Shown here: in pieces, positions 23,892-30,990 of the stretch
Position numbering within the stretch: the first letter of the stretch is position 1
Layout of the letters: each line of letters begins with the position of its first letter
IMG/VR virus record: IMGVR_UViG_3300007539_000039
Location: 1 to 45,912 of that record
Strand: one strand, 5' to 3'
Length of the DNA stretch: 45,912 nucleotides
From: a virus
The notes under the pieces: model-generated
Told to the model about the DNA's origin: nothing
The model's input: only the letters and a program-made list of their open reading frames with translations
Databases searched by the model: none
Made by a program: the position numbers and the translations under genes

Positions 23892-24266
23892 ATGATGCAC
23901 ACTTCCGCCGCCGGGGGCACTCTTCCGGCGAATCTTCATCCCCTCGCGATCGTCAGCCAGGGAGGCTTCTCCGAGGGCTGTCTCCGAGGGTTCTGCCGAA
24001 CGACCTTCGCGTGCATGGTCGCGACGCTGGGCCAGCCGCATCTGGAAGACATCGATGGCAAAGTCAACGTTGAGTGGACCTTCCACTGCGCTGATGGGAC
24101 AACATTCAGTGTCTACGACTGGAAGCAATCCGCGATCCCAGTCGGCCCCTACGACTGGCACATCGGCGGCAATTCTGATCGAGCCCTGGAAGCCTTCACG
24201 CGCCACACAGGGCTCCCCACAACCCAACTCACATACAACCGCGCATACGATTATGCATACTCCTGA
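23892..24266 (+). CDS. conserved phage protein
   Basis: 124 residues. The central part, KVNVEWTFHCADGTTFSVYDWKQSA followed by YDWHIGG, matches a family I know from many phage genomes with a VxxEWxxxFxDGxxxxIYDxK...WHIGG pattern; its function is unknown. A second ATG lies at codon 2. The C-terminus overlaps the next gene by 14 nt. Confidence 0.7.
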   Translation: MMHTSAAGGTLPANLHPLAIVSQGGFSEGCLRGFCRTTFACMVATLGQPHLEDIDGKVNVEWTFHCADGTTFSVYDWKQSAIPVGPYDWHIGGNSDRALEAFTRHTGLPTTQLTYNRAYDYAYS

Positions 24267-24450
24267 TACGCTTCACGTCGAAGGGAAGCCTCTCGAGAAG
24301 ATCTTCATCGTCGGCAGCCTTGCCCTCGACTCCAACATCCATCTCGCCGCTGAAGCACGCGTTCTGCTTGACGTGGCCGCTTCGGTCTCAGACTGCGCCA
24401 AGCTCACCAAGGACATGCGTGCCACAATCCTCGGCGCCGATCTCTCGTAG
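24253..24450 (+). CDS. small early protein
   Basis: 65 residues from an ATG inside the previous gene. EKIFIVGSLALDSNIHLAAEARVLLDVAASVSDCAKLTKDMRATILGADL has an alternating strand-helix pattern. Unrecognised. Ends 10 nt before the convergent minus-strand pair. Confidence 0.6.
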   Translation: MHTPDTLHVEGKPLEKIFIVGSLALDSNIHLAAEARVLLDVAASVSDCAKLTKDMRATILGADLS

Positions 24451-24459
24451 TCGCCCCGA

Positions 24460-24717
24460 CTAGAGAGCTCTCGGTATCAGTGGAGCGGCATAGGTCTCCG
24501 GTGGCTGCACAGAACCGGTGGCAACGTACATCGGGTCACGCATCAGTCCATCGATGCGCAGTTCTCCAACCTGGGACCTCGGCATCTCCATCAACCTACG
24601 GAGGGGTTCAGCCCTGAATCCCTCCCTCAGCTCTCTCGGATCGATCCCCAGCCGGGACCCGGCCATGATCGTCGGGAAATCGCTATCCACCTCAAACGAG
24701 CTCGTTATTGCGCTCAA
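24460..24717 (-). CDS. virion-like protein, second gene of antisense pair
   Basis: 85 residues if the TTG at 24717 is used (an ATG at 24666 would give 68). Mostly helical with a Pro-rich C-terminus (SVQPPETYAAPLIPRAL). It overlaps the previous minus-strand gene by 26 nt, so it is presumably translated from the same antisense transcript. No family recognised. Confidence 0.5.
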   Translation of the reverse strand: MSAITSSFEVDSDFPTIMAGSRLGIDPRELREGFRAEPLRRLMEMPRSQVGELRIDGLMRDPMYVATGSVQPPETYAAPLIPRAL

Positions 24718-25177
24718 TCTCAGCTTGCTGCCCTTGCTGCATGTAATCCATCAGCGCCACAAGGCCTTGTCCTGCTGCGGTTAGGCCGGCCACCGTGCCG
24801 CCGCCGATCGCGCCGTAGGTCGCTACCTGGCCAGCGCGGCTCATCGCATCCGTCCCCGACAACATGTCGTTCAGGCGAACCTGCAGATTAGGAGCGGTTT
24901 GCGCAGCCGCCTGGCCATACAGAGCATCTCGCTTGCCCTGCGCACCACGAGCACGGCTTTTCAGTACGGACATGTAATCGTCCGGCTGGCCTTCCATGCG
25001 ATCGGCAATCGCTGCAGCCACACTTGCAAGATCAGGATTCGCGGCGCCCATCCGCTGGGACAGATCATCCCGTACCGCCTGAATCTGTTGCTTCCGAGCA
25101 GCCATCGCTCGCTCAGCCATGGACTGGCGGACGGCTTCGTCCATGCCCTGAATTTTTGCGCCGATGCCGCCGAACAT
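24692..25177 (-). CDS. internal virion-like protein, antisense island
   Basis: 161 residues. Residues 1-115 are charged helices (MAERAMAARKQQIQAVRDDLSQRM). Residues ~118-140 are a Gly/Ala-rich hydrophobic segment (ATYGAIGGGTVAGLTAAGQGLVALM), and a Q/E-rich end follows. The architecture is that of the late genes at 12769-15749 rather than of its early neighbours, and it has the late-type element. It is probably a displaced virion gene transcribed late, against the early direction. Confidence 0.65.
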   Translation of the reverse strand: MFGGIGAKIQGMDEAVRQSMAERAMAARKQQIQAVRDDLSQRMGAANPDLASVAAAIADRMEGQPDDYMSVLKSRARGAQGKRDALYGQAAAQTAPNLQVRLNDMLSGTDAMSRAGQVATYGAIGGGTVAGLTAAGQGLVALMDYMQQGQQAEIERNNELV

Positions 25178-25205
25178 GGCTGCGAGTGCTTACTTCGTTG
25201 AACTC

Positions 25206-25212
25206 ATTCTAG
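25206..25212 (-). promoter_or_regulatory. late-type element CTAGAAT
   Basis: Minus-strand CTAGAAT, 28 nt before the ATG at 25177, back to back with early leader copy G. Confidence 0.5.
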
Positions 25213-25229
25213 TTGGGTTCATCTTTGAC

Positions 25230-25279
25230 CTCTTACAGCAGTGCATGTAAGTGGTCTCACTTCGTTCTTTCGTTTCATC
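25230..25279 (+). repeat. early leader repeat, copy G
   Basis: ACAGCAGTGCAT then CACTTCGTTCTTTCG, ending at the ATG at 25280. No terminator precedes it on the plus strand, but a divergent antisense gene does. Confidence 0.6.
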
Positions 25280-25654
25280 ATGGAAATCAACCTCGGCCCC
25301 ATCTCCGCTCGCTTCTACTCCGGCAACAACTGGACCCACGCCGAATTGGCTTTCGTCTCCAACCGCAACGGCGGCATGGCTCGCCGTGAAACCGCAGTCA
25401 GTGCCGGCTTCAAGTCCGATCACCTGATCGATGTGGTTGGCACGGACAATCCAGCCGATAGCTTTGAGTGCCCGGAAACCGGCACCCTCTACTTCGGCAA
25501 GATCGTCCAGTCCCCCACGGGCGTTTACACGATCTCAGCCAAGGAGGTCTACACCAAGGCTCTCTACTCCAAGGCCGTCAAGCAAGGCCTTGCTGCAGCC
25601 GAGACCGCAACCGAGGCTGTAGCACCTGTTACTGCCGAGCCGGCCAAGGCCTGA
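25280..25654 (+). CDS. beta-rich early protein
   Basis: 124 residues. Residues 1-95 alternate as strands (INLGPISARFYSGNNWTHAELAFVSNRNGGMARRETAVSAGF; GTLYFGKIVQSPTGVYTISAKEV), and the last 25 are Ala/Glu/Pro-rich. No family recognised. A one-gene cassette bounded by leader G and terminator T8. Confidence 0.65.
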   Translation: MEINLGPISARFYSGNNWTHAELAFVSNRNGGMARRETAVSAGFKSDHLIDVVGTDNPADSFECPETGTLYFGKIVQSPTGVYTISAKEVYTKALYSKAVKQGLAAAETATEAVAPVTAEPAKA

Positions 25655-25662
25655 GCCGACCC

Positions 25663-25701
25663 TGCCCCGGTAGGCATCACGCCCGCCGGGGCTTCCCTTT
25701 T
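25663..25701 (+). terminator. intrinsic terminator T8
   Basis: GCCCCGG/CCGGGGC 7-bp stem with a 15-nt loop, then TTCCCTTTT. Confidence 0.7.
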
Positions 25702-25741
25702 CGCCAACATCAGTCACAATACGCAAGCCCCGCCTTGCACC

Positions 25742-25951
25742 ATGCGTGATGACCTCGATCTTCGGATCCACCCTCTGGTTGCTCTCCGTGCTGCAACGGC
25801 TGAGCTCCTGGAGGAAGCCCGCAAGGAACTCCGCGCTGGCTCCCTCTCCCAGGACCGGCACAGCGTTGCTCGCATCGAGCGGCAACTGGCGTCCTTTGAC
25901 CTCCACATCCAGCGGTCCCGGCGCTCGCTATCTCGTGCGACGCACCGCTGA
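25742..25951 (+). CDS. small helical protein
   Basis: 69 residues, helical and basic (ALRAATAELLEEARKELRAGSLSQDRHSVARIERQLASFDLHIQRSRRSLSRA). First of a four-gene run ending with the Gp157 homologue and its follower. Unrecognised. Confidence 0.6.
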   Translation: MRDDLDLRIHPLVALRAATAELLEEARKELRAGSLSQDRHSVARIERQLASFDLHIQRSRRSLSRATHR

Positions 25952-26117
25952 CACCAACCTCTACTCGATCTACATCCGTGACACCCGCACGACACTCACC
26001 TGGCGCTGCGACTTCTACACGCAGCACGAACGCAATACCTACCTCAACCAGCTCCGCTCAGGCACCACCGATCTCGTTCCGCAAATCCTCGTCCACCCCG
26101 ACCATGCCCTCCGCTGA
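25935..26117 (+). CDS. small strand-rich protein
   Basis: 60 residues from a GTG that gives a 17-nt overlap with the upstream gene; a TTG at 25896 would add 13 residues. Pattern NLYSIYIRDTRTTLTWRCDFYTQHERNTYLNQL suggests a small beta domain. Its end overlaps the Gp157-like start by 14 nt. Confidence 0.55.
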   Translation: MRRTADTNLYSIYIRDTRTTLTWRCDFYTQHERNTYLNQLRSGTTDLVPQILVHPDHALR

Positions 26118-26673
26118 GAACCCCAAGGGCGAGGGAGCATCCTCCCTCTACGCGCTAGGCATCCAGGCCCAGGACATCGCCGGCGAGATTGCCCTGGCCG
26201 CTGAGCTCCTCGACGGCGACCCCGAACACGAGGAGACCGCTGTCGCTCTGATCGAGACCTACCTCGAAGCGCAGGGGCACACGATGGCCCTGATCGAATC
26301 CAAGGCAGACAACATCTGCCGCTACGTCGATCACCTCAGTGCCGTGGCTCAGTTCCGCAAGGAGCAAGCCAAGCGCTTGGCCGACCTTGCCGCCGAGGAC
26401 GAGCGCAGAGCCCAGCAGCTCACGGACTACATGCTCAAGGTCTTGACCACGCTTTATCCGGAGCAGCTCAAGTTTTCACTGCCAACCCACGAGCTGCGGT
26501 CCCGCAAGTCAGAGGCCGTTGAGATCGATGACGAGGACATGATCCCCGATGACATGTTCCGCGAGAAGGTCACCCGTTCACCCGATAAGAGCGCCATTAA
26601 AGCCGCGCTCAAGGCCGGCCAAGACATCGTCGGCGCTCGCCTCGTCTCCCGCACCAACTGGACCATCAAGTAA
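26104..26673 (+). CDS. Siphovirus Gp157 family protein
   Basis: 189 residues. Helical N-terminal two-thirds with TYLEAQGHTMALIESKADNICRYVDHL, then RKEQAKRLADLAAEDERRAQQLTDYMLKVL, matching the coiled-coil core of Gp157 (PF05565). The C-terminal signature is nearly complete: IDDEDMIPDDMFREKVTRSPDKSAIKAALKAGQDIVGARLVSRTNWTIK. Gp157 members lie in replication/recombination regions next to SSB-type genes; a Streptococcus thermophilus phage member was linked to phage resistance when expressed. Molecular role unknown. Confidence 0.88.
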   Translation: MPSAENPKGEGASSLYALGIQAQDIAGEIALAAELLDGDPEHEETAVALIETYLEAQGHTMALIESKADNICRYVDHLSAVAQFRKEQAKRLADLAAEDERRAQQLTDYMLKVLTTLYPEQLKFSLPTHELRSRKSEAVEIDDEDMIPDDMFREKVTRSPDKSAIKAALKAGQDIVGARLVSRTNWTIK

Positions 26674-26693
26674 CCCGCATCCCACATCAACCA

Positions 26694-26918
26694 ATGCACG
26701 CAACTCAAATCGCCATGGCCGACTTCCAGACCTTCCTGGCTTACCGAGGCCGCACTGCAGATGCCATGCGCCGGCACGGCGGGGGCTTCGTCTCCTGCCT
26801 GGCCAGCGCACTGACTCGCGCCGACCAGAACAACGCCCGCAAGATTTACGACACCTGGCCGGAGATTGTCCGCGACTTCGGTCCAGGCTCTCGCTTCTTT
26901 GAGGCCACACCTCAGTGA
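26694..26918 (+). CDS. small early protein
   Basis: 74 residues (67 if the ATG at 26715 is used). Helical, basic, with FQTFLAYRGRTADAMRRHGGGFVSCLASALTRADQNNARKIYDTWPEIVRDFG; similar LASALxRADxxNxxKIxxxWPE blocks occur in small phage proteins of unknown function. Last gene before leader H. Confidence 0.65.
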   Translation: MHATQIAMADFQTFLAYRGRTADAMRRHGGGFVSCLASALTRADQNNARKIYDTWPEIVRDFGPGSRFFEATPQ

Positions 26919-26935
26919 ATCGCGTTGTTTCATGG

Positions 26936-26988
26936 CCACATACAGCAGTGCATGCGCGTGGCCTTTCTTCGTTTTCCTCTATCTGTTC
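26936..26988 (+). repeat. early leader repeat, copy H
   Basis: ATACAGCAGTGCATGCGCG, then GGCCTTTCTTCGTTTTC, ending at the ATG at 26989. No hairpin terminator is visible in the 17 nt between the upstream stop and this copy. Confidence 0.6.
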
Positions 26989-27606
26989 ATGACCGTCAGA
27001 ATTGCAACCTCCGATCCCAAGCCCTCCAGCAAGCCCGACCATCAGGGCTTTCTCTACTTCTACTACAACAAGCGCACAGCAAGCGGCGGCGAATGCGCTG
27101 CACTCATTCCAAGAGCTCTGCAAGACATCGTCAAGAAGGGCTTCACATTCGACGACAACGCGCTTGTCTTCGACACGGACCTCAAGGCTTCTCTTCTCCA
27201 ACTTGACTTTGACGAGCCGCCAATGGGCGATCCTTCGCTCCCTCCTGGAGAGGAAGGCTGGGCCGATCACGACCATCTCGCTGCCACAGGGTCCGCCGAA
27301 CCGCAGGCCCTCGCAGCCGTAGCCGAACGTACCGCCGTCATCCCCAATCGCGGCGTACGGCCAGCCACCGTACGCAAACGCAACGCCGAGTCCCGCGCCG
27401 CTGAGCACAATCTCGACCTCGAGCTGCTCATGCTTCTCGATCAGGCCTGTGCTGGCTTCAATTACGCCTGCAAACGCATCGGGACCGCAGAGAAACCTAG
27501 GGCCATGGAGGCTCAGAAGATCCTGGTGACCTGCATGATCCCCTGGCTCAAGCAGCGCGGGGTCCTTCTCTCTGATGAAGACGAGAAAGGGATGAACTTC
27601 TCATGA
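26989..27606 (+). CDS. early protein heading small-gene cluster
   Basis: 205 residues, unrecognised. N-terminal strand-helix part (QGFLYFYYNKRTASGGECAALIPRALQDIVKKGF), a Pro/Glu-rich linker near 80-100, and a helical C-terminal half (RAAEHNLDLELLMLLDQACAGFNYACKRIG...). First gene of a 4-kb run of tightly overlapping genes; it ends in ATGA with the next. Confidence 0.65.
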   Translation: MTVRIATSDPKPSSKPDHQGFLYFYYNKRTASGGECAALIPRALQDIVKKGFTFDDNALVFDTDLKASLLQLDFDEPPMGDPSLPPGEEGWADHDHLAATGSAEPQALAAVAERTAVIPNRGVRPATVRKRNAESRAAEHNLDLELLMLLDQACAGFNYACKRIGTAEKPRAMEAQKILVTCMIPWLKQRGVLLSDEDEKGMNFS

Positions 27607-27806
27607 GCGCACTCTCTCGCCGGATCTTCAGCAAGGATCCCTGCCTCCGGTATGCCATCGCCCTGGGGTTCTCCATCAGCCCGGGGCGCAAGCACTGGCA
27701 TGCCGCGCACCCGAACGGCAACCACACCATCATCCCCTTCGGTCGTAAACGCTCGCCCAGGGCAGAGCGCAACATCCTCGCATCCATTCGTCGCGCAGCA
27801 GCATGA
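27603..27806 (+). CDS. HicA-like small RNA-binding fold protein
   Basis: 67 residues. ALGFSISPGRKHWHAAHPNGNHTIIPFGRKRSPRAERNILASIRRA follows the HicA layout: strand, Gly-x-x-His turn, strand with HPxG, then a C-terminal helix with a spaced hydrophobic face. In HicA toxins the His on the second strand is catalytic in mRNA cleavage; here His occurs at HWHAAH. No HicB-type partner is adjacent. Many phages carry such solitary relatives. Confidence 0.6.
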   Translation: MSALSRRIFSKDPCLRYAIALGFSISPGRKHWHAAHPNGNHTIIPFGRKRSPRAERNILASIRRAAA

Positions 27807-28063
27807 CTACTCAATCACGCTCACTTCGCTTCGCTGATCAGTTAGCGGCTCACCCGTACGCATGGCCGGGCGGCTACCCGCTTTACGCCATCATGGACGA
27901 CGGCCAACCGCTCTGCAAGTGCTGCGCTGGAACCGAACGCGCGCAGATCGGCACCACAACCGGTTCAGACGGCTGGTGTATCCGCGGCCTCGACATCAAC
28001 TACGAGGACCGTGACCTGCTCTGCGCTCACTGCAGCACTCAAATCGAAGCCGCCTACAACTGA
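27803..28063 (+). CDS. zinc-binding conserved phage protein
   Basis: 86 residues. AAHPYAWPGGYPLYAIMDDGQPLCKCCAGTE...GWCIRGLDINYEDRDLLCAHCSTQIEAAY matches a widespread phage family with a PYAWPGGY(P)xY start and CxxC pairs; here CKCC and CAHC likely hold one zinc ion. Function unknown. Overlaps the HicA-like gene by 4 nt. Confidence 0.75.
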   Translation: MTTQSRSLRFADQLAAHPYAWPGGYPLYAIMDDGQPLCKCCAGTERAQIGTTTGSDGWCIRGLDINYEDRDLLCAHCSTQIEAAYN

Positions 28064-28074
28064 ATCACCTCACC

Positions 28075-28248
28075 ATGACACGACGCAAGAAGCCCAACTG
28101 GACCCCGGCGACGAACTTCACAGTCGTCAGGCTCAAGCCCAACGGACCCAAGCCAGGACAGTCCGTTGATGCGTTCATCTACGGGAAAGACAAGGGCTAT
28201 CAAGAGCTCGTTGACAACCCGAACACCAAGTTCAACGATCTTCCATGA
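28075..28248 (+). CDS. small basic protein
   Basis: 57 residues (MTRRKKPNWTPATNFTVVRLKPNG...), basic N-terminus then a strand-turn-helix. Ends in ATGA with the next gene. Unrecognised. Confidence 0.6.
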   Translation: MTRRKKPNWTPATNFTVVRLKPNGPKPGQSVDAFIYGKDKGYQELVDNPNTKFNDLP

Positions 28249-28541
28249 ACCACCCCTACCTCTACCCAGACCAGGCTCCCTGGACTGACGACTACCACGA
28301 ACTCATTCAAATCCGCTCACACTGCTACAACCCCATGCAAAACCTCGGCCAATTCCCCACTCGCTCTCAGTTCCACCTCGCGATCACAGAAGAAGAGCAG
28401 GACGCACTCGTCAATGCGCTCAGCTTCTTCTACGACTACTTCGGTCCCGGCCAAACATCCATCAGCGATTGGCGTGATGTCGCCAACGACCAACGCCTGG
28501 AGCTCTTCCAGCAGCTCTCCAAGAAGATCGCCACGCTCTGA
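28245..28541 (+). CDS. small acidic protein
   Basis: 98 residues, Tyr/Gln/Asp-rich: N-terminal coil, then LAITEEEQDALVNALSFFYDYFGPG and a C-terminal helix (QRLELFQQLSKKIATL). Unrecognised. TGATG coupling to the next gene. Confidence 0.6.
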   Translation: MNHPYLYPDQAPWTDDYHELIQIRSHCYNPMQNLGQFPTRSQFHLAITEEEQDALVNALSFFYDYFGPGQTSISDWRDVANDQRLELFQQLSKKIATL

Positions 28542-28699
28542 TGGACGCCCTCACCAAAGCACGCGAGGTCTGGCTGCTGCTCTTCCAGGCCGAGCAGCTC
28601 GTTATCAACGACCCCAACTACCACCCATCCATCCTCAACAACATCGACAACTGCATGACACAAGTCGAATGCCTCAAACAGGAGCTCGGCGATGAGTGA
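28541..28699 (+). CDS. small helical protein
   Basis: 52 residues (MDALTKAREVWLLLFQAEQL...), two amphipathic helices and two Cys. Start set by TGATG and end overlapping the next gene by 8 nt. Unrecognised. Confidence 0.55.
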   Translation: MDALTKAREVWLLLFQAEQLVINDPNYHPSILNNIDNCMTQVECLKQELGDE

Positions 28700-28949
28700 T
28701 CCCGCCATGAGCTTCCCTCCGGTTGCAGACGTCTCTGAAATGGAGGTCATCGACGGCGACCACGCGATGGCGTCGCGTCTGCGATCACTGGGTTGGAGCA
28801 CAGCAGAAATGTTTCACTCTTACACCATCTACAAAGCCCGCGACCGCGATACACGTCAGTGCCGCGTAATCGGAGTTACCCGCTTCCTGCCGGGACCCGC
28901 AGAGTGCGTGCACTACGCGCTTCCTTCACACCAAGGCGACAATGATTGA
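28692..28949 (+). CDS. small early protein
   Basis: 85 residues. Helix MASRLRSLGWSTAEMFHSYTIYKARDRDTRQCRVIGVTRFLPG then a polar end. Unrecognised. Overlaps both neighbours. Confidence 0.55.
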   Translation: MSDPAMSFPPVADVSEMEVIDGDHAMASRLRSLGWSTAEMFHSYTIYKARDRDTRQCRVIGVTRFLPGPAECVHYALPSHQGDND

Positions 28950-29124
28950 CACCACACACCAACCACGAGCCATCTGGCTTCATATCGAGGACGACGGCTC
29001 GATTTCAACCCTGGAGCAAGACGGCTCAGTCATCGCCAATGGCCTCAGTTGGCGTGACATGAACTGCCACATCGGCACTCTGGCGTCGCTTGCCCTTCGC
29101 AAGCCCGTGGATTACCTGCCATGA
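28942..29124 (+). CDS. small strand-rich protein
   Basis: 60 residues. AIWLHIEDDGSISTLEQDGSVIANGLSWRDMNCHIGTLASLALRK reads as strand-turn-strand-helix. Unrecognised. Overlaps both neighbours by 4-8 nt. Confidence 0.55.
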   Translation: MIDTTHQPRAIWLHIEDDGSISTLEQDGSVIANGLSWRDMNCHIGTLASLALRKPVDYLP

Positions 29125-29261
29125 CCTTTCTCTTCCGAGTTGAGGTCCACGACGGCCACGGCGCCTGGCCGCAAGCCGCTGAACAACGCATTCAGATGCG
29201 CGAGCACCTGAATGCGGAGCAGAAGTACCTCGAAGCCCACCTGATTCACCTAGGCGAATGA
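29121..29261 (+). CDS. tiny early protein
   Basis: 46 residues (MTFLFRVEVHDGHGAWPQAAEQ...), strand then helix. Both ends are ATGA overlaps, which fix the frame. Confidence 0.55.
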   Translation: MTFLFRVEVHDGHGAWPQAAEQRIQMREHLNAEQKYLEAHLIHLGE

Positions 29262-29491
29262 AAAGCTCTCCACTCACAATCCATGAAGCTTTGCGGCGTG
29301 TACTAACAGCCGCTGAGGCTCTCCCCGTCCCAGCAGAGGGCTTCTACGCCACTTGGCACGGTGTACTCGACGACGCCCGCGCGGTCCTAGCCGCCCATGA
29401 CTACGCCCGCCAACTGCGGCAGACGTACCCCTGCTCGTACGTCGCTGTTCGCCAGGCAGGGCAGCCGCCCCTTCCGATTTACGAATGCTGA
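29258..29491 (+). CDS. small early protein
   Basis: 77 residues. Helix IHEALRRVLTAAEALPV, then GVLDDARAVLAAHDYARQLRQTYPCSYVAVRQ. Unrecognised. Fixed by ATGA overlap. Confidence 0.55.
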   Translation: MKSSPLTIHEALRRVLTAAEALPVPAEGFYATWHGVLDDARAVLAAHDYARQLRQTYPCSYVAVRQAGQPPLPIYEC

Positions 29492-29506
29492 TCCTCACCA
29501 ACATTC

Positions 29507-29737
29507 ATGGCTAATTCAAATTGTCTGGCCGGGATTCGCTGTCCCATGCCATCCTGTAACAGCGAAGAGTCATTCATCATTGCGGTTACTGGCTCTCTAC
29601 GAGTGACCGACGACGGCTGGACTGGCATTCCAGAAGACTGCGATTGGGATGACGCGTCGTTCATTCGATGCGAAGCCTGCGGGCATGAAGGAACTGTCGC
29701 TCAATTTCACACCATCACCAACGAAGAGGAGCAATGA
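29507..29737 (+). CDS. zinc-ribbon-like protein
   Basis: 76 residues. CPMPSC and CEACGHEG form two CxxC-type knuckles about 40 residues apart around strands, as in a zinc ribbon; such domains bind nucleic acid or protein partners. Ends in ATGA with the next gene. Confidence 0.65.
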   Translation: MANSNCLAGIRCPMPSCNSEESFIIAVTGSLRVTDDGWTGIPEDCDWDDASFIRCEACGHEGTVAQFHTITNEEEQ

Positions 29738-29898
29738 CCGACTCAGCAACCCTCCGCAAAAACTACGGCACCTGGGGCGAGCACCCGGACTTCCCCTCCA
29801 GTGACTGGCAAGGCGAAGTCGCCGATGAAGCTACCCGCCTTGGGTACTGGGATTGGGTCGAAGCACAAATCGAGGCCCAGGAGGACTCCGATGACTGA
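29734..29898 (+). CDS. conserved small phage protein
   Basis: 54 residues. NYGTWGEHPDFPSSDWQGEVADEATRLGYWDWVEAQIEAQ carries the FPxxDWxxEVAxxxTRLGYWxWV pattern I know from short proteins in many phages. Function unknown. Confidence 0.7.
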   Translation: MTDSATLRKNYGTWGEHPDFPSSDWQGEVADEATRLGYWDWVEAQIEAQEDSDD

Positions 29899-30181
29899 CC
29901 CCTCATTCAACCTCGCCCAGCTTGAGCGGCGCCCCAACTGGTACGAGCACATCAGTGCCGTCGAGAACGCCATGGCCGCGCAAGATCAGCTCTATCGCAC
30001 ACGCTGGCAAGCCGGCTGGTCTTGCGACGAAGGTGGCTGGTACGCCCCTGACGGCACCCATGAGTCCGACTGGGAACTCGAGGCCTATCCCTTCCCGGAG
30101 GACCCCGGCTACCAGGAATGGGCTGATGCCTTCTGGCATCACGAACGCCTCGACAACGAAGATCCGATCACCACTCCATGA
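29891..30181 (+). CDS. small Trp-rich protein
   Basis: 96 residues, acidic and Trp-rich (RRPNWYEH; RTRWQAGWSCDEGGWYAPDG; WELEAYPFPEDPGYQEWADAFWHHERL). Unrecognised. Overlaps both neighbours by 4-8 nt. Confidence 0.6.
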   Translation: MTDPSFNLAQLERRPNWYEHISAVENAMAAQDQLYRTRWQAGWSCDEGGWYAPDGTHESDWELEAYPFPEDPGYQEWADAFWHHERLDNEDPITTP

Positions 30182-30411
30182 ACAACGAAGAAGCCAACTG
30201 CCGCGCGCAGGTTCCGATGTACGACCTACTCGACATCGCTTGCGCAGCCCAGGCCGCGGTCGAACACGAGACGCTTGCCGCCAAGGAGCATGCCTTCAAG
30301 CATGTCCTCAATCGTGTCTTCGGCTACATGACCCCGGAAGCCAAGGCCGAATTCCAGGCCTGGGTCGAGCGCAAGGGCTGGCGCGCCAAGGAAACCATCA
30401 TCCTCAACTGA
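30178..30411 (+). CDS. small helical protein
   Basis: 77 residues. YDLLDIACAAQAAVEHETLAAKEHAFKHVLNRVFGYMTPEAKAEFQAWVERKGW is one long helical hairpin. Unrecognised. Confidence 0.6.
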   Translation: MNNEEANCRAQVPMYDLLDIACAAQAAVEHETLAAKEHAFKHVLNRVFGYMTPEAKAEFQAWVERKGWRAKETIILN

Positions 30412-30412
30412 C

Positions 30413-30751
30413 ATGAACCAAGACATCAAACAGCGCTGGGTGGACGCCCTGCGCTCCGGCGAGTACAAGCAAGGCAAAGAATGCCTGCACGACTCCAGCG
30501 ACAACACCTTCTGCTGCCTTGGCGTGCTCACTGATCTCTACATCAAGGAGCACGGCCAGCAATGGCACAAGCCCGATGGCTCCACCCATCTCACCTTCGA
30601 GGATCAGGGAGGCGTACTACCTTTCAGTATCCGGACGTGGGCAGGCCTCGTCTCTTGCAGCCCCTACGTCAGCGGCCTCGATCTTGCCTCACATAACGAC
30701 AATGGCATGTCCTTCGACGAACTTGCCCAACTCATTGAAGACGAACTCTGA
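30413..30751 (+). CDS. conserved phage protein (FCCLGVL family)
   Basis: 112 residues. WVDALRSGEYKQGKECLHD...NTFCCLGVLTDLY...GGVLPFSIRTWAGL...LASHNDNGMSFDELAQLIEDEL matches point by point a family common in phage early regions; function unknown. Ends in TGATG with the next gene. Confidence 0.78.
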   Translation: MNQDIKQRWVDALRSGEYKQGKECLHDSSDNTFCCLGVLTDLYIKEHGQQWHKPDGSTHLTFEDQGGVLPFSIRTWAGLVSCSPYVSGLDLASHNDNGMSFDELAQLIEDEL

Positions 30752-30990
30752 TGAACCTCGCCGAGATCTCCGCTGCTGTCGACGCCGGTGACATCGTTCA
30801 CTGGCAGTCGCCCGAGTACACCGTCCACAAAGGGCCCGCGCACCCCGACACCCCGGGTAGCAACATCAACCCCGCCCTCAAGTACACCATCGATCACGTC
30901 AATGGCCAATCCATTGGCCTCACCTGGCGCGATGGCGTCACGCTGAACGGCAAAGAAGCGGACTTCTACCGCCCCTGCCCTCACAGTTAG
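30751..30990 (+). CDS. conserved small phage protein
   Basis: 79 residues. AAVDAGDIVHWQSPEYTVHK...LKYTIDHVNGQSIGLTWRDGVTLNGKEADFYR matches a short beta family seen beside FCCLGVL genes in other phages. Last plus-strand gene before the convergent Dps gene; the two stops overlap by 4 nt. Confidence 0.7.
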   Translation: MNLAEISAAVDAGDIVHWQSPEYTVHKGPAHPDTPGSNINPALKYTIDHVNGQSIGLTWRDGVTLNGKEADFYRPCPHS

